From contig CAYXAK010000024.1 in assembly GCA_964462585.1 (NCBI GenBank), forward strand, positions 1 through 24,916: 24,916 nucleotides of DNA, in the 5' to 3' direction. The translations under genes were made by a program, and so were the position numbers. Positions 7,441 through 14,918 of the stretch are shown piece after piece; position 1 is the first letter of the stretch; each line of letters starts with the position of its first letter. The stretch comes from Halarsenatibacter sp964462585 (GTDB lineage: Bacteria > Bacillota > Halanaerobiia > Halanaerobiales > Halarsenatibacteraceae). The notes under the pieces were generated by a model, which searched no databases, had not been told where the DNA came from, and saw only the letters and a list, made by a program, of their open reading frames with translations.

Positions 7441-9210
7441 TTAATCTATGCCGTATTTATCCATTTTATAGTAGAGGCTGCGCACGGCTATACCGAGCCT
7501 TTTGGCGGCTTCCTTTCTGCTGCCATCTGTTTTATCCAGGGCTTCCAGTATAATTTTCTTCTCGGTCTCATTCATTATCTCCTTGAGGGAATGGTCTTCA
7601 AGTGAGGCCGAATCGGGTTTTTGCGCTGCCGGCGGTGTGTGGGTAGAATCCTCCAGCCCGGGCAGGTGTTCGATTTTGATCTCATCTTCATCAAGACCCA
7701 TGTGGATCATGGCCTGGCCTATCACATTTTCCAGCTCCCTCACATTGCCCGGCCAGCTGTACTGCCGGAGCCGGTTTAACACCACATCAACACAGCCCGT
7801 GACAGAACGGCCGTATTCCTGATTGAATTTGCGGATTATATGGTGGACGAGGGCGGGAATATCTTCATCTCTCTCCCTCAGCGGGGGTATATAGAGGGGG
7901 AATACATTGAGGCGGTAGTAGAGATCCTCCCTGAATTTATCCTCCTGCACCGCCCGTTCCAGGTTGATATTTGTGGCTACTATAACCCTGACGTCAACAT
8001 TTATGGGGTGGGTGCCTCCCACACGCACTATCTCCTTTTCCTGGAGGACGCGCAGCAGCTTGGTCTGCAGATTCTTGCTGATCTTGCCGATCTCATCCAG
8101 AAAGATCGTTCCACCATCGGCCTCCTCGAAGAGACCGGTCTTACCCCCGGATTTGGCTCCGGTAAAGGCGCCCTCCTCGTAACCGAATAGCTCGCTCTCC
8201 AGCAGATTATCCACCAGTGAGCTGCAGTTGACCCTTATGAAATTGCCGCCTGAGCGGGAGCTGGCATTGTGGATGGCATGGGCGAAGAGCTCCTTACCCG
8301 TGCCGCTCTCACCCCTCAGCAGCACGGTGACGGGGGTGCTCGAAGCCTTGCGGGCTTTATTTATGACAGCCTGCATTGTATCGCTTTCACCGACAATATC
8401 GTCAAAGCTGTAGTGGGCCTGCAGTTCCCTGAGCTTTCTTCTGGCCTCATCCAGCTCCTCATTCAACCTCTTCAGCTCTGATACATCATGGATCACTCCC
8501 ACACTGCCCTTGAGCTCACCGTCGACCTTGATGGGAGCTACATCGACGATGACGTCTTTCTTGCTGGGGCCTACCTTCATCCTCTCACCGTGGACGGGCT
8601 CCTCCGTCTCCAGCACCCGGTAGTGCACGCTCTCGCCCTCGGCGATATCGACATCGGCGGGCTTGCCTATGACATCCTCCTCGGTCAGGCCGGTCAATCT
8701 GGTATAGGCGGGGTTTATGAGTATTCCACGGCCCTCCTCGTCGACGACGGAGATGGCATCCTGGGTGGAGTTGATTATGGCCTCCAGCATGCTCCGCATC
8801 TCCTTCAAATCCGTTATCTCCTCGGCCAGCCTTACCACCTCTGTCTTATCCCGGAAGACCGCCGCCGCCCCTATTATATTGCCCTGTTTGTCCCGGACAG
8901 GCACCCTGTTGGTTACTATGGTGGTATCGTCGACACGCTGGGTGCGCTGCAGCTCGGCCTCGCCCCTGTCCAGGATTATGTGGAGCCTGGTGTTGGGAAT
9001 GACCTCCCTGACATCCTCATTGAGCACATCTTCACGAGAGATGCCGAGGATATTTTCGGCGGCCTGGTTGAACAGCTCCACACAGTAATCGCTGTCAATG
9101 GCAATCATGCCATCATGGGTGGAGTTTATGATCACATCTTTTTTTATATTCTCCCTGCGCAGCCTCTCGAGCTCTGCCTGCAGGTCCATCTTTCTCTCCG
9201 ATTCGACCAT
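7441..9210 (-). CDS. bkdR: Sigma-54-dependent transcriptional activator, PAS-PAS-AAA-Fis (BkdR-like)
   Basis: This 589-residue protein activates sigma-54 RNA polymerase through ATP hydrolysis. After a short coiled N terminus come two PAS sensor domains (about residues 25-125 and 135-250). A sigma-54 interaction AAA domain follows, with Walker A GESGTGKE, an intact GAFTGA loop needed to contact sigma-54, and Walker B GGTIFLDEIG. A C-terminal Fis-type helix-turn-helix (RKEAAKRLGIAVRSLYYKM) ends the protein. There is no response-regulator receiver domain, so a small ligand or redox cue sensed by PAS is likely. Gene position, directly upstream of a dehydrogenase-ptb-buk operon, parallels BkdR of Bacillus; RocR is a relative to keep in mind because an arginine pathway lies nearby. 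The ATG lies 5 bp after the ATPase gene's stop. Confidence 0.9.
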   Translation of the reverse strand: MVESERKMDLQAELERLRRENIKKDVIINSTHDGMIAIDSDYCVELFNQAAENILGISREDVLNEDVREVIPNTRLHIILDRGEAELQRTQRVDDTTIVTNRVPVRDKQGNIIGAAAVFRDKTEVVRLAEEITDLKEMRSMLEAIINSTQDAISVVDEEGRGILINPAYTRLTGLTEEDVIGKPADVDIAEGESVHYRVLETEEPVHGERMKVGPSKKDVIVDVAPIKVDGELKGSVGVIHDVSELKRLNEELDEARRKLRELQAHYSFDDIVGESDTMQAVINKARKASSTPVTVLLRGESGTGKELFAHAIHNASSRSGGNFIRVNCSSLVDNLLESELFGYEEGAFTGAKSGGKTGLFEEADGGTIFLDEIGKISKNLQTKLLRVLQEKEIVRVGGTHPINVDVRVIVATNINLERAVQEDKFREDLYYRLNVFPLYIPPLRERDEDIPALVHHIIRKFNQEYGRSVTGCVDVVLNRLRQYSWPGNVRELENVIGQAMIHMGLDEDEIKIEHLPGLEDSTHTPPAAQKPDSASLEDHSLKEIMNETEKKIILEALDKTDGSRKEAAKRLGIAVRSLYYKMDKYGID

Positions 9211-9215
9211 TTACT

Positions 9216-9917
9216 TCACCCCGAATCAATTATTTTGCCGGGAGGATTGAGATAGAGCTTCAGGGGAAAAAGCGGACAGGGAAACTCATCATTCTCTATA
9301 TTACCCTGCAGCTCGCCGGCCACAGCTAAAAACTTCACATCCAGCTCCAGTTCTGCTGCAGCCTCCCTCACAGCGGGAAAGTTGTCATAGATGATATCTG
9401 CATCAGTCTCCTGGCCCAGATGTATATTGGCCACAACTCCGGTAAACTCCAGCCCGCTGCGCCGTGATATGCGCCCGGCTGTGGCGATAATCTTATCGAC
9501 TGTGCCTGTGCGGGGCCTGAGGGGGTTGACCACAAGCCATTTTTCGTATTTTCTCTCATCTATGAGGCCGGCCACACTGCTCAGAGCCACTGCCCCCTCT
9601 TCATCGCCGCCTGCATCGAATATGGCCAGTGTGTCATCTTCCCTCAGAGCTCTCTTTAAATTGGGAGATATCACGGGCAGGTCGGCATCCTTGACCCTCT
9701 CGGGAAAGATGATATCTATGCCGGCTTCTTTCAGCTCATCCTCCATCTGCCGGGAACGAAAGTAAGGATTTATGACATCGAGATCTGTCAGGGCCACATC
9801 ATAGTTCTCCTCGGCGGCGGAGAAGGCGATATTCAGGGCCAGCTCCGTCTTGCCGCTGCCAAAATTTCCTGTCAGTATCAGACTATCACCGGGATTTAAA
9901 TAGCTGTCTAAGGACAT
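9216..9917 (-). CDS. P-loop ATPase of unknown function (MinD/CobQ-like)
   Basis: I do not recognise a defined function. The protein has a Walker A loop GNFGSGKT at residues 17-24, followed by a conserved-looking DLDVINPYFRSR and a Walker B-like AIFDAGGDEEGA. A VNPLRP segment near the middle sits where related P-loop proteins contact the nucleotide base. There is no signal peptide or membrane segment. I choose the ATG at 9917 (233 residues) because GGAG motifs lie 8-10 nt upstream. An ATG at 9956 would add 13 residues but has no ribosome binding site. It is 5 bp upstream of the sigma-54 activator gene and very probably co-transcribed with it, suggesting a link to the amino-acid oxidation operon. 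A role in assembling or powering a redox enzyme is only a guess. Confidence 0.75.
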   Translation of the reverse strand: MSLDSYLNPGDSLILTGNFGSGKTELALNIAFSAAEENYDVALTDLDVINPYFRSRQMEDELKEAGIDIIFPERVKDADLPVISPNLKRALREDDTLAIFDAGGDEEGAVALSSVAGLIDERKYEKWLVVNPLRPRTGTVDKIIATAGRISRRSGLEFTGVVANIHLGQETDADIIYDNFPAVREAAAELELDVKFLAVAGELQGNIENDEFPCPLFPLKLYLNPPGKIIDSG

Positions 9918-9944
9918 ACCTCTATCTCCTCCTTCTCCTGTTAT

Positions 9945-9973
9945 ATGATACCACATGGTAAATCCAGAGTAAA
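9945..9973 (-). promoter_or_regulatory. Possible sigma-70-type promoter for the ATPase-activator pair
   Basis: On the minus strand TTTACT (9973-9968) and TATCAT (9950-9945) are separated by 17 bp. The site lies between the arc operon terminator and the ATPase gene, where a promoter is expected, but the -35 match is poor. Confidence 0.35.
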
Positions 9974-10000
9974 ATAGTTATCTTCTTCACAATTAGAGAA

Positions 10001-10058
10001 TATTAAAGCAGGGCCGCCCGGAAAGCAGCCCTGCCCTTGTGGCGGCTGTGTAAGCCGC
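10001..10058 (-). terminator. Terminator hairpins after the arginine deiminase operon
   Basis: Two stem-loops lie downstream of arcC. One has GCGGCT (10042-10047) pairing with AGCCGC (10053-10058). The other has GCAGGGC (10008-10014) pairing with GCCCTGC (10028-10034). The second is followed on the minus strand by TTTAATATTCTC, a moderate T-rich tail. The position between arcC and the ATPase gene supports an operon end. Confidence 0.7.
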
Positions 10059-10105
10059 ATTATCTTCCTCTATATCTCTTTTGTCTCTATCAATCTGAAA
10101 TCCCT

Positions 10106-11041
10106 CTAGTCTGCAATCACCCGGGTTCCGGTCTCACCTTTAAGTCCCTTTTCGGCTTTCTCCAGAGAGGTGATGAGGGCCTCCCGGTTCTCACCGCTGC
10201 GGGCAAAGTTGATCGCAGCCTTCACCTTGGGCAGCATGCTGCCCTCGGCAAAGTGCCCTTCCTCACTGTACCTTTCGGCCTCTTCGGCGGTCATCTCCTC
10301 CAGCCACTCTTCCTCCTCTGTGCCGAAGTTGAGAGCAACCTGTTCCACGGCGGTGAGTATGACCAGATAGTCCGCCTCCAGCTCTTCGGCCAGCTTCTCG
10401 CTGGCATGGTCCTTATCGATAACGGCGGGCACACCCTCGAGGCCGCCATTTTTGCTGATGACCGGTATGCCGCCACCGCCGCAGGCGATGACAACACTGC
10501 CACCGTCGACTAGATTTTCGATGATATTCTTCTCGGCTATATCAACCGGCAGCGGACTGGGCACGACCCGGCGGTAGCCGCGGCCGGCATCTTCAACCAT
10601 ATCATATCCCTTTTCTTTTTCGAGCTTTTCGGCCTCCTCCTCATCGTAGAATGCACCTATGGGCTTTGTCGGCCTGTCGAAGGCCGGATCATCTTCGTCA
10701 ACAACCACCTGGGTGATTATGGTGGATACGTCTTTATCTATATCGCGTTCATGCAGCTTCTCCCGCATGGCATTCTGTAGATGATAGCCTATATAGCCCT
10801 GGCTCATCGCCCCGCATTCGGGAAAGGGCATCTCAGGTGTTCCATTATCCGAGCCTGCCGATGTTTCGAAGGCCAGATTGATCATCCCCACCTGAGGTCC
10901 ATTGCCGTGAGCCAGCACAACTTCATGCCCCTCTTCTATCAGATCGACCATATTCTCTGCAGTTCCTCTTACAGCTTTTCTCTGCTCCCGGGGGCTGTCA
11001 CCGAGCGCATTCCCTCCCAGAGCAACAACCATTCTTGCCAT
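10106..11041 (-). CDS. arcC: Carbamate kinase
   Basis: This 311-residue enzyme makes ATP from carbamoyl phosphate and ADP, the energy-yielding last step of the arginine deiminase pathway. The amino acid kinase fold shows VVALGGNAL at residues 5-13, the HGNGPQVG motif at 45-52, and VIACGGGGIPV in the middle. The length matches carbamate kinases. It follows arcB by 82 bp and is the last gene before the arc terminator. GGAGGAG lies upstream of the ATG at a rather long spacing. With arcA and arcB beside it, a catabolic role is the simple reading. Confidence 0.95.
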   Translation of the reverse strand: MARMVVALGGNALGDSPREQRKAVRGTAENMVDLIEEGHEVVLAHGNGPQVGMINLAFETSAGSDNGTPEMPFPECGAMSQGYIGYHLQNAMREKLHERDIDKDVSTIITQVVVDEDDPAFDRPTKPIGAFYDEEEAEKLEKEKGYDMVEDAGRGYRRVVPSPLPVDIAEKNIIENLVDGGSVVIACGGGGIPVISKNGGLEGVPAVIDKDHASEKLAEELEADYLVILTAVEQVALNFGTEEEEWLEEMTAEEAERYSEEGHFAEGSMLPKVKAAINFARSGENREALITSLEKAEKGLKGETGTRVIAD

Positions 11042-11123
11042 AGACTGAATTCACTCCTCCATTTATCTGTATTGATTTTAATTTTGATCTCCAATTGAAT
11101 CGATCTTCCGCCTTAAGCTCTGA

Positions 11124-12116
11124 TCAGGTCAGTGTTGCCACCATGACGGCCTTGATGGTGTGCATTCTGTTCTCGGCCTGATCGAATACACGTGAGTATT
11201 TGCTCTCAAATACGCGGTCTGTGACTTCCATCTCCTCCAGGCCGTACTCCTGGTATATTCTCTCTCCATTCTCCGTATCACGGTTGTGGTAGGCCGGCAG
11301 GCAGTGCAGGAATATCACATCGGGATTTTCGGTGTTCTCTATCATCTCCATGTTGACCTGATAGGGCTGAAGCAGCTCCACCCTCTCAGCAAACTCCGCC
11401 TCTTCGCCCATAGAGGCCCAGACATCGGTATAGATGGCATCTGCACCTCTGACATCTTCGGCCGGATCGTCACCTATGGTTATGGTAGCACCGGTATCCT
11501 CGGCGATAGAACGGCATTTTTTCACCAGTTTTTCCTGGGGCCAGAGCTCGCGCGGGGAGGTGATGGTATAGTCCACACCCATCAGAGCCGAACCAACCAT
11601 GAGCGAGTTGGCCATGTTATTGCGCCCATCGCCGGCAAAGACGAAGCTGGTATCGCTGAGATCGCCGAAATTTTCCTCCAGTGTCATCAGATCGGCCAAA
11701 ACCTGTGTGGGGTGGTAGAGATCGGTGAGGCCGTTCCAGACCGGCACACCGGCATACTCGCCCAGAATCTCCACGGTCTCGTGCTCGAAACCGCGGAACT
11801 GAATTCCATCAAAATATCTGCCCAGAACCCTGGCGGTATCGGCCACTGTCTCCTTCTTACCCAGCTGGATATCGTCCTTGCCCAGATACTCCGTGTCAGC
11901 CCCCTCGTCATTGGCGGCCACAACGAAGGAACAGCGCGTGCGGGTTGAGGGCTTTTCAAAGAGCAGGGCGATATTCATCCCCTGCAGCAGATCACCTTCG
12001 ACACCCGATCTCTTCTTGCGCTTGAGGTCGATCGACAGATCGAGAAGGTGCTGTATCTCCTCTGTCTCAAAATCGAGCAGCTTGAGAAAGTTTCTTCCGC
12101 TTAAGTTTTTCGGCAT
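11124..12116 (-). CDS. arcB: Ornithine carbamoyltransferase
   Basis: This enzyme phosphorolyses citrulline to ornithine and carbamoyl phosphate in the arginine deiminase pathway; the family also runs in reverse for arginine synthesis (argF). Carbamoyl phosphate binding STRTR is at residues 57-61, the ornithine site HCLP at 271-274, and a DVWASMGEE segment is present. I start at the ATG at 12116 (330 residues), where a GGGAG site lies about 8 nt upstream; a GTG at 12125 would add three residues. It lies 25 bp downstream of arcA. The gene order arcA-arcB-arcC implies the catabolic enzyme, but sequence alone does not separate the catabolic and anabolic forms. Confidence 0.95.
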   Translation of the reverse strand: MPKNLSGRNFLKLLDFETEEIQHLLDLSIDLKRKKRSGVEGDLLQGMNIALLFEKPSTRTRCSFVVAANDEGADTEYLGKDDIQLGKKETVADTARVLGRYFDGIQFRGFEHETVEILGEYAGVPVWNGLTDLYHPTQVLADLMTLEENFGDLSDTSFVFAGDGRNNMANSLMVGSALMGVDYTITSPRELWPQEKLVKKCRSIAEDTGATITIGDDPAEDVRGADAIYTDVWASMGEEAEFAERVELLQPYQVNMEMIENTENPDVIFLHCLPAYHNRDTENGERIYQEYGLEEMEVTDRVFESKYSRVFDQAENRMHTIKAVMVATLT

Positions 12117-12141
12117 TAAAATCACTCCCGGATTTTATAAT

Positions 12142-13365
12142 TTAAAGTCTTTCTCTCCACAGGGGCATGCTCATACAGCGGGGACCGCCTCTGCCCCGTG
12201 AAAGCTCTGAACTGGGCATCACGTGAAGTTTAAGCCCCGCCTCATCCAGCAGGCGGTTTGTCACATAGTTGCGGGAATAGACTATTACCTCTCCCGGAGC
12301 TATGGCCAGTGTATTTGAACCATCATTCCACTGCTCGCGCCGGCCCGCTATGGGATCACCGCCGGCACATCTGATCAGATCCACACTGTCCAGATCGAGA
12401 TAATTCTTGAGAATCTCATCCAGATTGGCCAGCTCCTGGTTGATGACGAGCTCTTCCTCCTCATCGAGCTGGAGTGAATAGACCTTGAGCGGACCCTCTA
12501 TCTCCGCATGGATTGTAAACCTGTTGTGATCGACCATGGTGAATACCGTATCGAGATGCATGAAAGCTCTGCGGGAGGGTATTTTAAAGGCCAGCACAGT
12601 TTCAAAGCCCTCCTCGGAGAGTATGCGGCGGGCGAAGTTTTCGATAGCAGCCGGCTCGGACCTCTCCGATATGCCCACTGCCAGGACCTCAGGGCTTAAA
12701 ACCAGCTGATCCCCGCCCTCCAGCGAGTTTTCCTCATAGCGGCTGTACCAGTGCGGTATTTCTGCATCCTTAAAAAGGGGGTGAAAATTGAAGATATACT
12801 CGGCAAAAATAGTCTCACGGTTGCGGGTCTCATACTGCATGCGGTTTAAGCTTATACCCCGGCCCACAGTGGCGAAGGGATCGCGGGTGAAATAGAGATT
12901 GGGCATGGGATCGAGCAGAAAGGGATAATCCCTGTAAACTCTATCCTGCAGTGAGCGGGTCTCAAGCTCCGGCAGTTCAGTCTTTCTGATGCCGGCCATG
13001 AGGTTTAAGATCAGCTCCCTGTCATCGAACTGTTCCATATACTCCAGCACAATTTTGCGCCGGGCGGGATGGGCCAGACCGGCCTCATCCAGAAACTGCT
13101 CGAGAAATCTCTGGCGCACACCTTCATTGACCAGAGATTCAGCCATCATATCCTCAAGATAGAAGACCTCAACATCACACTCTTCCAGAATTTCGGCAAA
13201 TCTATCATGCTCCTCTCTGGCCACCTCCAGATAGGGGATATCATCGAAAAGCAGCCTCTCCAGAAGTTCGGGAGTGAGCCTCTCGACCTCCTCTCCGGGG
13301 CGGTGAATGAGCACTTTTTTCAGGGGGCCTATCTCGGAATAGACCTGGAGCGGATTTGTGGACAT
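12142..13365 (-). CDS. arcA: Arginine deiminase
   Basis: This 407-residue enzyme hydrolyses arginine to citrulline and ammonia, the first step of the pathway. All expected catalytic positions are visible: D162 in FTRDPF, E216 in LEGGDQ, H270 and D272 in MHLDT, and the nucleophile C397 in GGPRCMSMPL near the C terminus. The length is typical of bacterial arginine deiminases. The ATG follows GGGAGGG at 6 nt. Only 40 bp of upstream DNA is available before the scaffold gap, so its promoter may lie in unread sequence. It is the first visible gene of arcA-arcB-arcC. No arginine/ornithine antiporter (arcD) appears in the window. Confidence 0.97.
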   Translation of the reverse strand: MSTNPLQVYSEIGPLKKVLIHRPGEEVERLTPELLERLLFDDIPYLEVAREEHDRFAEILEECDVEVFYLEDMMAESLVNEGVRQRFLEQFLDEAGLAHPARRKIVLEYMEQFDDRELILNLMAGIRKTELPELETRSLQDRVYRDYPFLLDPMPNLYFTRDPFATVGRGISLNRMQYETRNRETIFAEYIFNFHPLFKDAEIPHWYSRYEENSLEGGDQLVLSPEVLAVGISERSEPAAIENFARRILSEEGFETVLAFKIPSRRAFMHLDTVFTMVDHNRFTIHAEIEGPLKVYSLQLDEEEELVINQELANLDEILKNYLDLDSVDLIRCAGGDPIAGRREQWNDGSNTLAIAPGEVIVYSRNYVTNRLLDEAGLKLHVMPSSELSRGRGGPRCMSMPLWRERL

Positions 13366-13380
13366 CTGCTACCCTCCCTT

Positions 13381-13405
13381 TTAGTAACAACCTTAGTAGT
13401 TAGTA
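13381..13405. repeat. Three TTAGTA direct repeats bordering the scaffold gap, upstream of arcA
   Basis: TTAGTA occurs at 13381-13386, 13393-13398 and 13400-13405, and the sequence then breaks off into N. They lie 16-40 bp upstream of the arcA start codon. They may be operator copies or the edge of a repetitive tract that stopped the assembly. Confidence 0.4.
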
Positions 13406-13505
13406 NNNNNNNNNNNNNNNNNNNNNNNNNNNNNNNNNNNNNNNNNNNNNNNNNNNNNNNNNNNNNNNNNNNNNNNNNNNNNNNNNNNNNNNNNNNNNNN
13501 NNNNN
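13406..13505. other. Scaffold gap of 100 N
   Basis: Exactly 100 undetermined bases. This round number is the usual placeholder for a gap of unknown size, so the true distance between the regulator gene and arcA is not known. Whole genes could be missing here. Confidence 0.97.
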
Positions 13506-13955
13506 CAGGCTGTCGACTTCCTCCTCCCATATTTCCAAAAGAAGCCTCTCCTCGGCCTCCTCTATTATCTCACCGACCTTTTCCAGACAGGCCCCTTCAC
13601 CCTTTAAATGCCACATATAGTCAACATCGGGCTGCTCGCTCTGATTTTTCAGCTCCTGCTCGAGAACTGTCAGTGAGCGCTCCATCCTGGTGCGATGCCT
13701 TTTTATAAACTCAGACAGGGGGAGAGGTGAGTAGCGCACGGGGTCCTCGCCCTGGGCAATTATATAGCCCTCCTCCACCAGATTGTTGACAGTCTCATAG
13801 ATCTTGGACTGGGGCACTCCCGATTTCTTGCTGATCTCGTAGGCGCTTATCTCCTGGTTTTCCAGAAGCGTCATATATGTCTTGGTCTCGTATTTATTGA
13901 ATCCCAGCTCCGACATCCTCTCCATAATCAGCTCTTCTCTGCTACCTTCAGCCAT
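13506..13955 (-). CDS. TrmB-type winged-helix transcriptional regulator, 3' end lost in gap
   Basis: The first 150 residues are readable. A TrmB-like winged helix-turn-helix covers about residues 15-75 (GFNKYETKTYMTLLENQEISAYEISKK and SGVPQSKIYETVNNLVEEGYI; each part read separately). A predicted helical linker follows, and then the start of a sensing domain (MWHLKGEG onwards). Family members are usually about 250 residues, so roughly 100 residues are probably missing in the gap. Any reading that continues through the N run into arcA upstream DNA is artificial. The ATG at 13955 follows AAGGAGAG at 7 nt. The gene is 32 bp downstream of spo0A and transcribed toward arcA, so it may control the arginine pathway; that is inference from position only. 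Confidence 0.8.
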
Positions 13956-13981
13956 ATAATAACTCTCCTTCCTGCAGCAGA

Positions 13982-14016
13982 AGAGGATCAGGGCATCTTT
14001 TTGATCCTGATCCTCT
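13982..14016 (-). other. Perfect 11-bp inverted repeat across the spo0A stop codon
   Basis: AGAGGATCAGG (13982-13992) and CCTGATCCTCT (14006-14016) are exact complements around a 13-nt loop that includes the last spo0A codons. On the minus strand the stem is followed by a C/G-containing stretch, not a T-run. It may be a weak terminator, a processing signal or a modulator of the downstream regulator gene. Confidence 0.5.
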
Positions 14017-14803
14017 CCGCTATCTCAGCAATAAACTGTGAATTGGTGGGGCGGCCGTCACCCTCGGCCATCGTGCTGGCAAAATATTTCTCCAGCTCCT
14101 CCCGGTTGTCATTTTCCCATACGACTTTGACCGCATGTCTTATGGCCCTCTCCACCCGGCTGGAGGTGGCATCATACTTTTCCGCCACCCGGGGATATAG
14201 CTCCTTGGTGACAGCTCCCAGCATCTCAATATCATCTATGACGAGCATTATAGCCTCTCTCAGATAGAGATAACCCCTGATATGGGCCGGAACTCCCAGT
14301 TTGTGCAGGGTTCTGCTCACCTCCGCTTCCAGGTCAAACTGCTCCCCGGCCGGATCGTTTTTTTCCGGTTCTACCCCATCTCTCTCGAGCAAAATCTCCT
14401 CCTGAATTTCACCTGTGCTGTAATCATTGCTGGTCAGCTGTTCGATCCTCTTCTTAACCGTCTCCATCTCGACCGGTTTGAGCAGATAATAATCCACGGC
14501 TGTATCGCGCAGCCTGGCGGCCACCTTCTCCTTCATGAAGGCGGTGAGCACGATCACTGTCATCTCACTTTTTTTCTCCATGCCCTCCAGCTCCTCGATG
14601 ATGGCCATGCCATCGATATTGGGCAGTATCAGATCCAGAACGAGAACATCGGGCTGGCTTTTCTTTATGAGCTCGAGCCCCTCTTCACCATCCCGGGCGA
14701 TATCGATGATGCTGAAATTCTGGCAGCTGGAAAAATATTCTGTAAAGCGGTCACAAAAATCCTCATCACTATCGATCAGCGCAACTTCAAGCACCTCACT
14801 CAT
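13988..14803 (-). CDS. spo0A: Spo0A, master response regulator of sporulation
   Basis: This 271-residue DNA-binding response regulator has an N-terminal receiver with acidic D11 and D13, phospho-acceptor D57 (LVLDLILP), T87 and K109 (LLKP). A C-terminal Spo0A effector domain has the recognition helix region SSRVERAIRHAVKVVWEN, nearly identical in pattern to Bacillus Spo0A. All activity residues are present, so the protein looks functional. The ATG is preceded by AGGGGGG at about 10 nt. It follows recN by 115 bp. The spoIVB gene that normally lies between recN and spo0A in spore formers is absent. Spo0A can also control non-sporulation functions in anaerobes. Confidence 0.97.
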   Translation of the reverse strand: MSEVLEVALIDSDEDFCDRFTEYFSSCQNFSIIDIARDGEEGLELIKKSQPDVLVLDLILPNIDGMAIIEELEGMEKKSEMTVIVLTAFMKEKVAARLRDTAVDYYLLKPVEMETVKKRIEQLTSNDYSTGEIQEEILLERDGVEPEKNDPAGEQFDLEAEVSRTLHKLGVPAHIRGYLYLREAIMLVIDDIEMLGAVTKELYPRVAEKYDATSSRVERAIRHAVKVVWENDNREELEKYFASTMAEGDGRPTNSQFIAEIAERIRIKKMP

Positions 14804-14918
14804 TATTTTTATTGCCCCCCTAAAAAATTGATGCCGTCTGATCTGCAGTCTGTATGCTCCTCTGCCTCCACTTCAGTTGAAATGCAGGATTTTCTCACCT
14901 CAAAACCTCAAATCTGTA

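Noticed and set aside
13329..13505. Extension of the TrmB-type gene through the N run into the arcA upstream region
   Set aside because: The gap has unknown length and the residues after it overlap the arcA start and make no family sense.
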